Assembly: GCA_937888775.1 (NCBI GenBank)
Contig: CALAQT010000547.1
Location: 1 to 40,992, forward strand
Direction of reading: 5' to 3'
Source: an uncultured Actinomycetes bacterium
GTDB lineage: Bacteria; Actinomycetota; Thermoleophilia; Solirubrobacterales; Solirubrobacteraceae
DNA: 40,992 nucleotides
A program made the position numbers and the translations under genes. Below, piece by piece: positions 24,981-32,120 of the stretch. Within the stretch, counting starts at the first letter, position 1. Each line of letters begins with the position of its first letter. Under the pieces are notes generated by a model that saw nothing but the letters and a program-made list of their open reading frames with translations, made no database searches and had not been told where the DNA came from.

Positions 24981-26160
24981 GGTCGTCCCGGTACTCTCCC
25001 TCGGGCTGGATCGGGCTACCCTCGGCGAAGCGCTCGGGTCGGAAGGGCCGCAGGTCCACGGTGGTGGCCTGCCCGTCGGAGATCAGCTCCGCCACCGCCA
25101 GTCCTACTGCGGGAGAGATCTTAAAGCCCATTCCAGAGAAGCCTGCCACCACCACGCACCCGGGCAGAGCGGGCGCGGGCCCGATCAGGGGCCGGGTGTC
25201 GGGAGTCATGTCGTAGACGCCCGTGACGCTGCCCACGATCCCACCGTCTGCGAGCCCTGGAACCCGCCGGCTAGCGGCTTGGACCAGCTCCACCAGGTCG
25301 GCCTCAGAAGCTCGCTGCGGGAAGCTGTCGGGGTCGGCTCCCCGGGGTCCATAAAAGCTTCCGATCAGGGTGGTCCCAGGCACGTCGGGTCGGAAGTAGG
25401 TCCGGCTGACCGAATCGATGCAGGCGAGGCCGTCTCCGGGCTCCTGCTCGGGGCGACGTATCAGGGCCACGTGGTGGAATTCGGTCTCGATCGGGGGGTC
25501 CCAGCCGGCGGCCCGCAACAGGGGCCTGCTCCACACCCCGGTGGCGCAGATCACCAGGGATGCATCGATTGGCCCCTCAGAGGTCGCCACCCCGATCACC
25601 TGGTCACCCCGCCGCCGCAGTTCCAGCACCCTAGTGCCTGCGCCATAGACGACGCCCAGCTCCTGAGCCCGATTGAGCAGGTCCGCAGCGACCTGACCTC
25701 CGCTCGCGTATCCAGACTCGGGCTCGTAGGCGGCGAGAGCCACATCCTCGACGGCCCAGCTAGGCGCCAGCCCGGCCAGGGTGGCGCGGTCGATCAGTTC
25801 GACCCGGGCCCCGCACTCGCGCTGCATGGCAACGTTCTGGCGCAGCTTCCCGATCTCGTCGGGATGGACGATGCGGACGAAGGGGGCCGCCTGAAAGACG
25901 GGCTGGCCACCCATGATCTGGGGCCATTCGCGGAACATTCGCAAGCTATGCACGGCCAGCTCCACCTCCTCACGGAAGGTGTAATGCATGCGGATCAAAG
26001 CCGAGGAACGTCCGCTCATCCCCTCGCCTACCGACCCCTGATCACAGATTACGATCCGGCCCAGGTTCTTTCTAGCTAGCTGGTAGGCGATAGAGGTTCC
26101 CATCACGCCAGCGCCGACAATGCAGATGTCTGCACCCTCCGAGCGACCGGCCACGGTCAC
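24964..26160 (-). CDS. FAD-dependent oxidoreductase, DAO / sarcosine-oxidase-beta-like (second)
   Basis: A 398-residue DAO-family enzyme. Seen: ADICIVGAGVMGTSIAYQLARK (FAD dinucleotide motif, about 10-31), the EGMSGRSSALIRMHY loop, SGYASGGQVAADLL, VICATGVWSRPLL, and the C-terminal GSVTGVYDMTPDTRPLIGPAP ... VVAGFSGMGFKISPAVG closing motif. It resembles sarcosine/dimethylglycine-type oxidases and the gene at 4636-5802, but the two are clearly diverged, so this is not a recent duplication. GTG 26160 is chosen because homology starts there; the frame is open upstream to 26229 without conserved sequence. It stands alone, cut off from the importer by the IS block. The substrate is unknown. Confidence 0.87.
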   Translation of the reverse strand: MTVAGRSEGADICIVGAGVMGTSIAYQLARKNLGRIVICDQGSVGEGMSGRSSALIRMHYTFREEVELAVHSLRMFREWPQIMGGQPVFQAAPFVRIVHPDEIGKLRQNVAMQRECGARVELIDRATLAGLAPSWAVEDVALAAYEPESGYASGGQVAADLLNRAQELGVVYGAGTRVLELRRRGDQVIGVATSEGPIDASLVICATGVWSRPLLRAAGWDPPIETEFHHVALIRRPEQEPGDGLACIDSVSRTYFRPDVPGTTLIGSFYGPRGADPDSFPQRASEADLVELVQAASRRVPGLADGGIVGSVTGVYDMTPDTRPLIGPAPALPGCVVVAGFSGMGFKISPAVGLAVAELISDGQATTVDLRPFRPERFAEGSPIQPEGEYRDDLNTAR

Positions 26161-26464
26161 AAAGACCCACCGCGGCCACCCTCGGCGGCCAACCAAGCGG
26201 CGATCGGGCTGCCAAGTTCCGAGCCGCAATCTCTTCCGAACCGGACCCTAGGTTGCACTCTCATTCATCCTCTGCCGGGCCACGCGACGAAGATGACCCA
26301 CTGATTGTCGCCCGCCAGCTTGAAGGGACCACCCGTTCGCCAGTGCCAAGGGACCGGGTCCGGGTCGTGAGCGTCGGCAGGCAGATCATGGGGGGGTCTG
26401 ATCTCGGGGTCAAGTGCGCCGCCGCCGCCGGGCCGCTGGAGGGGTATCGGTAGCGTCCGCGGCC
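26161..26464. other. 304-bp gap between oxidase and toxin genes
   Basis: It should contain the divergent promoters for the oxidase and the toxin-antitoxin genes. A minus-strand open frame here (26265-26555) has no recognisable domain. I see no RNA gene or repeat. Confidence 0.3.
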
Positions 26465-26941
26465 GTGGGCTTCTGGCCGCAAGGGCCGGGAGATCCACGT
26501 CGAGGGACGGATGACCCCGCGGATCCGCGACGTCGAGGGTCACCGCATCAAGCACCCGTCAATGACTTCCTCGACCAACTCCTGGTCACATCCGCCCCAG
26601 CCAGCGCCAAGATCGACGCCTACGTCGATGAGTACCTCAACGGGCGCAACCCCGGCGCGCCAGAGCCGGAGTTTCCGATTACCTCCCAGATCGACGGGGA
26701 GTTGAGGGAGTTGCGCGTGCGTTTCGCGAAGACCCGCTATCGCGTCCTCTATCAGCGATCTGCCAACTTCGTCGTGCTGCTCCACGCCTTCGAGAAGAAC
26801 ACCGGGGCAGTTTCCACATCCGACAAGGTCAAGGCCCAGCAGCGGTTCGCGGACTTTCAGGCCAGGATGGACGCGAAGCCCCGCGTTCCCCCGCGAGCGG
26901 CCGGCCAGGATGCCCCTGCCAAGGCCCGCAACCGCTCGTGA
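26465..26941 (+). CDS. higB: RelE/HigB-superfamily toxin (Gp49-like)
   Basis: A probable mRNA-cleaving toxin of a HigBA-type pair. The conserved core begins around 26561 with VNDFLDQLL, followed by ASAKIDAYVDEYL, then GELRELRVRFAKTRYRVLYQRSANFVVLLHAFEKNTG, the classic Gp49/HigB sequence ending in the strand-helix FxKxT-like motif. A ~40-residue basic tail follows. The first ~32 residues from GTG 26465 look unconserved, and the usual N-terminal strand is not clear, so the start is uncertain; an even earlier GTG exists at 26414. The gene precedes the antitoxin, the usual higBA order. Confidence 0.75.
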   Translation: MGFWPQGPGDPRRGTDDPADPRRRGSPHQAPVNDFLDQLLVTSAPASAKIDAYVDEYLNGRNPGAPEPEFPITSQIDGELRELRVRFAKTRYRVLYQRSANFVVLLHAFEKNTGAVSTSDKVKAQQRFADFQARMDAKPRVPPRAAGQDAPAKARNRS

Positions 26942-26945
26942 CCAG

Positions 26946-26965
26946 ACTTATCATTCGTGATAAGT
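26946..26965. promoter_or_regulatory. Antitoxin operator: 20-bp inverted repeat
   Basis: ACTTATCA (26946-26953) and TGATAAGT (26958-26965) are perfect 8-bp arms around TTCG. The repeat sits between toxin and antitoxin genes, seven bases before the antitoxin ATG at 26973. TTATCA-TGATAA arms are typical of XRE antitoxin self-operators. Here it would control an internal antitoxin promoter or act as attenuating hairpin, rather than lying upstream of both genes. Confidence 0.7.
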
Positions 26966-26972
26966 TACCCGC

Positions 26973-27341
26973 ATGGCAAAAACCCCCACGCTCAGCCCCG
27001 TGGGCCGCACGGCAGCCGAAGGCGCACGAAGCCGGGCTCAGCGGAGCCCGGAGTATCGGGCAGCCCGGGACGAGTACGAGCGGATTCGGGAACTGCGCAA
27101 GATCAACCCAATCGCAGCCCATCTCCGAGAGCGGCGCCTTGAGCTCGGGCTCACTCAGGAGCAGGTCGCCAAGGCGGTCGAGACGTCGCACACCAACATC
27201 TCCCGAATGGAACGCGGCACGTTCATGCCCAAGCTGCCGACCCTGCAACGCATCGCGGCTGTGCTCGATGAAGAGTTGCTCGTCTGCTTCGAGCGTACCG
27301 TCGACGGAGAGGTTGAGCGCGAGTTCGCAGCCGTCCGCTGA
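26973..27341 (+). CDS. higA: XRE-family antitoxin / regulator (HigA-like)
   Basis: A 122-residue DNA-binding antitoxin. Residues 1-45 are charged and probably neutralise the toxin; an HTH_3 domain covers about 48-103 (IAAHLRERRLELGLTQEQVAKAVETSHTNISRMERGTFMPKLPTLQRIAAVL). ATG 26973 follows a perfect 20-bp inverted repeat by seven bases, so autoregulation is likely. Together with the preceding toxin gene it probably stabilises the element against loss. Confidence 0.88.
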   Translation: MAKTPTLSPVGRTAAEGARSRAQRSPEYRAARDEYERIRELRKINPIAAHLRERRLELGLTQEQVAKAVETSHTNISRMERGTFMPKLPTLQRIAAVLDEELLVCFERTVDGEVEREFAAVR

Positions 27342-27360
27342 GGCCTGATGTCCGGGGCTT

Positions 27361-27391
27361 CATTTGTTGCCATTCTGTTGCCCATGTTGCC
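27361..27391 (+). repeat. Candidate integrase arm-type sites, right
   Basis: Three consecutive related copies: CATTTGTTGCC (27361-27371), CATTCTGTTGCC (27371-27382), CATGTTGCC (27383-27391). The first is identical to the two copies near attL and all share its orientation; the following bases (GGGCGGCATG) also resemble the left side (GGGTGGCATG). They lie about 115 bp inside attR. The rest of the 27342-27735 gap holds attR and two palindromes but no gene. Confidence 0.6.
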
Positions 27392-27506
27392 GACATCGGG
27401 CGGCATGGAGCATCACGACGTAACACTCGCACCACAGTTTCTGAATACAAAACAGCCCTTAGCGGCACTGCACGACACGCTCTAAAACGGCCTCAGGCTC
27501 CCTCTC

Positions 27507-27525
27507 AATCCGATACGGGGTACCA
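27507..27525 (+). repeat. attR core: copy of the tRNA-Glu 3' end
   Basis: AATCCGATACGGGGTACCA, identical to tRNA-Glu positions 3098-3116 including CCA. The rest of a tRNA is absent, so this is the distal att copy of the integrated element. Confidence 0.9.
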
Positions 27526-27550
27526 CAGTAATTCTGAGGCCAGTTCTGAG

Positions 27551-27574
27551 GTTGCTGGGAGCGCTCAGAGCAAC
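27551..27574. repeat. Imperfect 24-bp palindrome just outside attR
   Basis: GTTGCT (27551-27556) pairs with AGCAAC (27569-27574), and the centre GAGC/GCTC also pairs; ten of twelve positions match. It lies 25 bp beyond attR. Its role is unknown: an old terminator after the tRNA or a protein site. Confidence 0.35.
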
Positions 27575-27718
27575 GCCTGGCGAGGCCGTTGGGCGGCCGT
27601 TTTGGGTGTTCAGAAGGCTACGTCGGAGCCCTCGCAAGGCAGAAAACCGCGCTCAGTGAGCTTCCGGATATCCACTCGGCACTCGATGGCGTGTTGGTAC
27701 GCCAGAGCTTTCGTTGCG

Positions 27719-27734
27719 GGACGAGGCCTCGTCC
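27719..27734. terminator. 16-bp palindrome at transposase 3' end
   Basis: GGACGAGGCCTCGTCC is a perfect palindrome immediately after the transposase stop codon (27736-27738 on the minus strand). It may terminate transcription or be part of the element end; there is no T-run. Confidence 0.4.
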
Positions 27735-27735
27735 G

Positions 27736-29319
27736 CTAGGTTGTCAGCGGAGGAGCGAGGCCGCCCGGTCGGGCCCGGCCACCACCGCTCAGACCAAGGC
27801 GGCCGCGGCGGCGGTTGATGGAACCCAGAACACGCCCTCCGCTGGTCACCACGGGCGTGGCGGTGTCTTCATTTCGGTCCCAGCCCAGGCGTGCGAAGGC
27901 ATGAAGCCACTGAACCAGCATCGCCGCGCTGGACCGCAGCTGCTGCCAGGCCATCCCAATCCGCTTGGGTCGGATCGCCAGGCAATCCGGCGCCACCAAG
28001 TATTGGATGCGAGGGTCACGGTGGGTGTGCTCGTAGGTGAAGTGAGATTCACGAAGAGCGGCGTACGCCTCGTGGGTACGCCACAGCGGCAGCAGGCGGG
28101 TGAAGTTCTCTGAACAGCTGATGCTCTGGCGCTGCCGGCAGGCAGCGACCTGTGGTTGGACGCAGTAGAACCAAAGGCGAGGCTGCCGGCGTTCGACGGC
28201 GAACGAGGAGAAGTCAGTGCCGCCGCCGCAGTGACGACACCTCGGCACGCCGTGCTCGTCATAGGTGTTGGTGGCGGCAGCCTGGACGGGAGCGGTGGCG
28301 TGCGGACGCCGATACGGGAACACTGAGGCGATGCCGCGCCGCGTGTTGAGCTCGAAGATCGACTTGATGGAGTATCCCTTGTCCCCGGCGACGGCCAGTG
28401 GCGCGACGCCACCGCAGTTGCGCGTGACTGTGTCCAACGCACGCTCATATGCCTTGGATTCGTTGACGTTGGCCGGGATCAGGAAGCTGGCCAGAGAGGC
28501 TGAGGCGTAGTGGTCGACGACCTCGACGTGGAGGTACCCGTGCCAGGCCTTCCTGACCCGTCCGCCGACGGTGTAGGCGCGAGCGCCGGCGTCGGGGTCC
28601 CGGGAGAACCAGTGGTGTCTTCCCGAGGCGAAGCGAACGCCCTTGCGGGCGGAATCGACGACCGCGTCGGAGATTGCCAGGGGACGGATGCCGGCAACCG
28701 CGACCTGCTCGTCAGCCGTGTCCTCGGACCCGGTGGCGCTGGCCCGGCGCACATCCGCGGCCAGGTTCGACGGCAGTCGCCCCATCCGCGGTTGCCGATT
28801 GAAACCCGAAGTGGGGCACCCGTCCGTGGGCAGGCAATCGTGTTGCGGTGCCGCATGGGTCTCCGCCTCGCTGGCGTCGATGTGGCACCACGAGCCAATC
28901 CGCGGATCGCGGGCCCGAGCCTTCTGGATCAGGGATGCCGCCGCGGCCTCGAACGCCGGGGCGCAACGCTCGAGATCCACCAGGCGCTGATAGACGGTCT
29001 GGTAGGCGGGAATCTGCTCGCCAAACCCGCACAGCTCCCACAGCGAGCGGTCATGGCAGATGCGCTGATACCACGGCTGGATGTCGGGGATGCGCGAGAT
29101 GACGAAGGCCAGGTAGAGCAAGGCCCACTCCCCGGGCATGCGGTCCGGACCCCACTTGTAGGCTCGCAGCGCGGCTTGACGAAGTGGCTCCAACACGACC
29201 GGCATGCCCTTGACCTGGGCGATGAGCGCGTGCGCGGAAGCGTTGGTGGCGTCGTCGGAGAAGCGGGTAGCCCTCGGTAGAGAGTGGGGGATCGCAGACC
29301 GCGTGAGCCGTTTGGTCAC
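27736..29319 (-). CDS. DDE-type transposase, family not identified
   Basis: A 527-residue protein. Seen: an N-terminal helical part (about 30-110, with WALLYLAFVISRIPDIQPWYQRI), a first acidic site in GSWCHIDASEAETHA (about 135), AYTVGGRVRKAWHGYLHVEVVDHY, a second Asp in LAVAGDKGYSIKS (about 310), and a Cys-rich zinc-ribbon-like insert (CRHCGGG ... YCVQPQVAACRQRQSISC). The C-terminal stretch RIQYLVAPDCLAIRPKRIGMAWQQLRSSAAMLVQWLHA looks like the usual terminal helix after the catalytic Glu. The layout resembles IS4/IS5/IS1182-like RNase-H transposases but I cannot name the family. GTG 29319 overlaps the stop of the upstream repeat protein, so translation is coupled. A longer start (29550) would overlap that gene and is rejected. 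Confidence 0.8.
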   Translation of the reverse strand: MTKRLTRSAIPHSLPRATRFSDDATNASAHALIAQVKGMPVVLEPLRQAALRAYKWGPDRMPGEWALLYLAFVISRIPDIQPWYQRICHDRSLWELCGFGEQIPAYQTVYQRLVDLERCAPAFEAAAASLIQKARARDPRIGSWCHIDASEAETHAAPQHDCLPTDGCPTSGFNRQPRMGRLPSNLAADVRRASATGSEDTADEQVAVAGIRPLAISDAVVDSARKGVRFASGRHHWFSRDPDAGARAYTVGGRVRKAWHGYLHVEVVDHYASASLASFLIPANVNESKAYERALDTVTRNCGGVAPLAVAGDKGYSIKSIFELNTRRGIASVFPYRRPHATAPVQAAATNTYDEHGVPRCRHCGGGTDFSSFAVERRQPRLWFYCVQPQVAACRQRQSISCSENFTRLLPLWRTHEAYAALRESHFTYEHTHRDPRIQYLVAPDCLAIRPKRIGMAWQQLRSSAAMLVQWLHAFARLGWDRNEDTATPVVTSGGRVLGSINRRRGRLGLSGGGRARPGGLAPPLTT

Positions 29320-30275
29320 GCGATGCCGGCCTCGCGGCAGAGATCTTGGAAATGCCCGAAGCGGGTCAGGGTCGAGGCGGCGACGAGACCCGAGGTCTGC
29401 GCCGCCCAGAAGACGTAGTGTTTCTGGCGCGGCACCTGGCCGACGGGCACGTACAGCGAGGCGTAGCGACGGAGACTGTCGAGAGCTTCGATCCGGGTTG
29501 CCCGGTGCCGCCGGCGTTGCGGCGGCAGCGCAGCTGGGATGGGCGGACACGCCGGAGCCCGGCTAACCTCGGCCGCCAACTCCTGGCCGCACTCCGCAAA
29601 GCGGTGGCGGACTGTCTCCACCATGGCCGCTATGGAGGGATGGTCGTGGGGCGTCGGAATGTCCATGGCAGCTGCCCATCGACGCAGGTATCTCAGCGAT
29701 GGAATGCAGCCGATGGTCGCCACACAGCGCTCGATGGTGTCGACCAGGGGTGCTGCCAACCGAGGTCGACCGGTACGCCGGCCGGCTGCGGGTATGGCTG
29801 CCGCCGCCAGGGCTTCGTCCCAACTCCCAAAGCACTTCGTCACCGATAGGCTGTTCGGACTGCCGCCGACGCCGCGACGGCCGCGGGTGAGCTCGTCGTA
29901 GGCCACTGCCGAGGGAGTCTGGCCAAGCTCGAGGGCGACTTCCCGAATGCTCCGCACCGCGGCCGCCTTCATGTCACCGACGAACGGGGCGGTCTGTTTT
30001 TGGAGGCCCAGAACGAAAGCGCGACGCTCGACGGGCCGCACTGCCAGGTCGAGGACCCGCGGCCACGAACGCCCGAGCCGTTGGCAGATGGCACTCGCGC
30101 TGGGAATCCCATCGGCCTTGTCTCGAACGGCGTCGAAGCCGCGCATTGAAATCCTGCCCGTTCCCGCCGCCGCGGCAACGTGGTCGAGCAGGACGTGGAA
30201 TGAGACGACACTGCTGAATCGGCCCGCACGAACGGTCCCGGTCTTGCGCGAGGAGCGACAGACGCGCGGAGGCAT
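29316..30275 (-). CDS. Protein of four homing-endonuclease-associated-like repeats
   Basis: A 319-residue protein. Four stretches share one pattern, helix - LG..PS - Y/F - ... - SAS - RFGSW..AL.AAGI: about 27-79, 106-161 (LGQTPSAVAYDEL ... KCFGSWDEALAAAAI), 177-228, and 265-317 (STLTRFGHFQDLCREAGI). This is the pattern of the small DNA-binding repeat found next to HNH homing endonucleases (PF18780-like). No HNH or LAGLIDADG catalytic motif is seen, so it is probably a pure DNA-binding factor. ATG 30275 has GGAG seven bases upstream; longer frames to 30356 lack this. It is coupled to the transposase by GTGA overlap and may recognise transposon ends or target DNA. Confidence 0.65.
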   Translation of the reverse strand: MPPRVCRSSRKTGTVRAGRFSSVVSFHVLLDHVAAAAGTGRISMRGFDAVRDKADGIPSASAICQRLGRSWPRVLDLAVRPVERRAFVLGLQKQTAPFVGDMKAAAVRSIREVALELGQTPSAVAYDELTRGRRGVGGSPNSLSVTKCFGSWDEALAAAAIPAAGRRTGRPRLAAPLVDTIERCVATIGCIPSLRYLRRWAAAMDIPTPHDHPSIAAMVETVRHRFAECGQELAAEVSRAPACPPIPAALPPQRRRHRATRIEALDSLRRYASLYVPVGQVPRQKHYVFWAAQTSGLVAASTLTRFGHFQDLCREAGIA

Positions 30276-30416
30276 CAAACATCTCCAAAAGCTGCCGGCC
30301 CTTTGCAGGAAGGGAAGTGCCGCAGCCTCGATCTGCGGCAACCATGACGACCCCAATGGATCTACACCAGCCGACGTTTAATCAGACCTCGGACGTCGGA
30401 ACCGCGGACTATGGCA

Positions 30417-30531
30417 GCCCGAAGTTGTAGCGTAATGTTGCCCGCAACGGTGCCTCAGTAGATCCCGAAACTGGACCCTATAGAAGCCCGTAAATGTACC
30501 GGCAAGCGGCCCGAAGATGTAGACTAGCGAG
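30417..30531 (+). repeat. Five tandem degenerate 23-bp repeats abutting a start codon
   Basis: Units start at 30417, 30440, 30463, 30486 and 30509, an exact 23-bp period, and the fifth ends one base before the ATPase ATG at 30532. The consensus core is GCCCGAARNTGTA. CCCG at positions 2-5, A at 7 and G at 11 are invariant in all five copies; the remainder is looser. The period is not a multiple of three, so this is not a coding repeat. It looks like an array of protein-binding sites over the promoter. Confidence 0.8.
30520..30525 (+). promoter_or_regulatory. Possible -10 box of a leaderless ATPase transcript
   Basis: TAGACT inside the fifth 23-bp repeat ends six bases before the ATG at 30532. 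There is no Shine-Dalgarno, so a transcript starting at or next to the ATG is likely. Confidence 0.4.
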
Positions 30532-31824
30532 ATGGAGGCTGCACCAGACTACCGTCGCCGGGTCCTTGACGACACCCTAGATATCTTCATGGGGAGCTTC
30601 TCAGCGGTCGCCCTCCAAGGCGCCAAGGCGGTCGGCAAAACCGAGACCGCCAAGCAGCGGGCTGTCTCAGTTTTCAAGCTCGATGAGCCGGGGCCATTGG
30701 CGATCGTTCGGGCCGATCCTGAACGAGTGCTGAAGGCAGCGCCGCCTGTGCTCATCGACGAGTGGCAGCGCCATCCGCCCGTATGGGACGCGGTACGAAA
30801 TGCTGATGATGCTGGGGCTGCGCCAGGAACATATCTACTGACTGGGTCAGCCGACCCACGAGATGCCCCGGCACACACCGGCGCCGGCCGGATCGTCACC
30901 CTGCGGCTGCGCCCACTCTCGCTGGCGGAGAGGCTGACCGATACACCTTCGGTCAGCCTCTCGAAGCTTCTTGCCGGTGACCAACGGTCTATCGATGGTG
31001 AAACGACGTTCAATCTGGAGGGATATACCGACGAGATCTTGCGTGGGGGGTTGCCGGGACTTCGCCGGTATGACGGGGTGGCGCTTCGAACGCAACTCAC
31101 CAGCTACCTGGACCTCATTGTTGAGAAGGACTTCGCGCAGCTGGGACAGCAAGTGCGAAACCCAGAAGCGCTCCGCCGTTGGATGACCGCGTATGCCGCG
31201 GCCTCCTCGACCACGGCGAGCTTTGAAACCATCCGCCGTGCAGCCACCAGCAACGAAAGTGAAAAGCCCGCCCGCAAAACAGTCATCCCCTACCGGGACG
31301 CATTACAGCGCCTGTTCATTCTCGACCCCGTCAAGGCATGGCGTCCGACCAACAACCCACTCGGAGAGCTCGGTGACGCCGAAAAGCATCAGATGGTCGA
31401 TCCAGCCCTCGCCGCACGCCTAGTACGAGCTACGGCTGGCACCCTGCTTGATGGCCAAGCCTCCGGTCCAGCCATCCCTAGAATGGGCACCCAACTTGGT
31501 GCCTTGTTCGAATCCTTGGTAACCCTGTCCGTCCGCGTGTATTCCACGGCGGCCGCGAATGCGGAGCCCGATGTGAGGCATTTCCGCACCCATCGCGGTG
31601 AGCGTGAGATTGATCTCATCGTGGAGCGAGAGGATGGAAGGGTCTTGGCCATCGAAGTCAAACTGACTGCCCTGCCTGACGACACCGATGTCCAACACCT
31701 GAACTGGCTGTCGGAGCGTATTGGCGGCGAGCTAATTGATCGTGTCATCGTCACGACAGGCAAGACCGCCTACCGTCGCCCCGATGGTGTTGCCGTGGTG
31801 CCCGCGGCGCTCCTCGGGCCGTAA
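30532..31824 (+). CDS. AAA-type ATPase with C-terminal DUF4143 domain
   Basis: A 430-residue protein of the AAA_14 + DUF4143 family. Seen: Walker A GAKAVGKT (30-37), Walker B VLIDEWQ (about 80), the sensor segment YLLTGSADPRD, LRLRPLSLAER, ILRGGLPGL, and the DUF4143 part from about 195 (YLDLIVEKDFAQL, PYRDALQRLFILDPVKAW). The C-terminus carries FESLV ... GEREIDLIVEREDGRVLAIEVKLT, a PD-(D/E)XK-nuclease-like arrangement with the D and ExK residues kept. Family members are common in mobile and accessory DNA and their roles are poorly defined. It has no neighbours in an operon. Five 23-bp repeats run up to its ATG. Confidence 0.88.
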   Translation: MEAAPDYRRRVLDDTLDIFMGSFSAVALQGAKAVGKTETAKQRAVSVFKLDEPGPLAIVRADPERVLKAAPPVLIDEWQRHPPVWDAVRNADDAGAAPGTYLLTGSADPRDAPAHTGAGRIVTLRLRPLSLAERLTDTPSVSLSKLLAGDQRSIDGETTFNLEGYTDEILRGGLPGLRRYDGVALRTQLTSYLDLIVEKDFAQLGQQVRNPEALRRWMTAYAAASSTTASFETIRRAATSNESEKPARKTVIPYRDALQRLFILDPVKAWRPTNNPLGELGDAEKHQMVDPALAARLVRATAGTLLDGQASGPAIPRMGTQLGALFESLVTLSVRVYSTAAANAEPDVRHFRTHRGEREIDLIVEREDGRVLAIEVKLTALPDDTDVQHLNWLSERIGGELIDRVIVTTGKTAYRRPDGVAVVPAALLGP

Positions 31825-32120
31825 GGGGCGGATTGGCTGAAGGCCCCTCAATGGCCTCACGCCATGATCTCGTGTGTGCAAACCACCGCTAAGCAGGTGT
31901 GCAAGCAAGCGGGCGCGGTTGTGGAAGTTCAAGCAATCATTGGGCCAAACACAACTGCAGAACTACCCTACCACGCCGGACAGGATGGTAGCGAAGCAGT
32001 GACCGCCGAGGACACAGTCGCACCTGCCGTCGACGACGACTCAGGTGGTTCCCACGGTGCCTCCACCGACACCGCTTCCGTAATCGAGCTGTTCGGGCTT
32101 GCGCGTGCCGGCCGTCCGGA
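31825..32120. other. 296-bp gap, no supported gene
   Basis: GTGTGCAA occurs twice (near 31873 and 31895) and CTACC/GGTAG arms occur around 31965-31993. A plus-strand open frame (31864-32367) runs into the antisense of the decayed gene and has no recognisable domain. Confidence 0.3.

Larger units (their letters stand above)
3098..27525. mobile_element. tRNA-Glu-integrated element (genomic island), about 24.4 kb
   Basis: Bounded by 19-bp direct repeats of the tRNA-Glu 3' end (3098-3116 and 27507-27525). A tyrosine integrase is immediately inside the left end, and candidate integrase arm sites lie inside both ends. The cargo is an importer plus catabolic enzymes with two GntR regulators, a toxin-antitoxin pair near the right end, and decayed IS genes. 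I see no relaxase, replication, capsid or excisionase gene, so self-transfer is not supported; it may be a mobilizable or decayed integrative element. Confidence 0.85.
27736..30275 (-). mobile_element. Two-gene transposon-like unit (repeat protein + DDE transposase)
   Basis: A DNA-binding repeat protein and a large transposase are read as one minus-strand unit with a 4-bp GTGA overlap. I could not identify terminal inverted repeats or target duplications, so element ends are unknown and only the coding span is given. Confidence 0.5.

Noticed and set aside
26265..26555. Minus-strand 96-codon frame upstream of the toxin
   Set aside because: Some residues look protein-like, but no domain is recognisable and it overlaps the probable toxin 5' end; not enough to call.
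27501..27508. CCTCTCAA before attR resembling the tRNA anticodon loop
   Set aside because: Could be read as a tRNA with a 21-base internal deletion, but an eight- or nine-base match is weak and the att model explains the rest without it.
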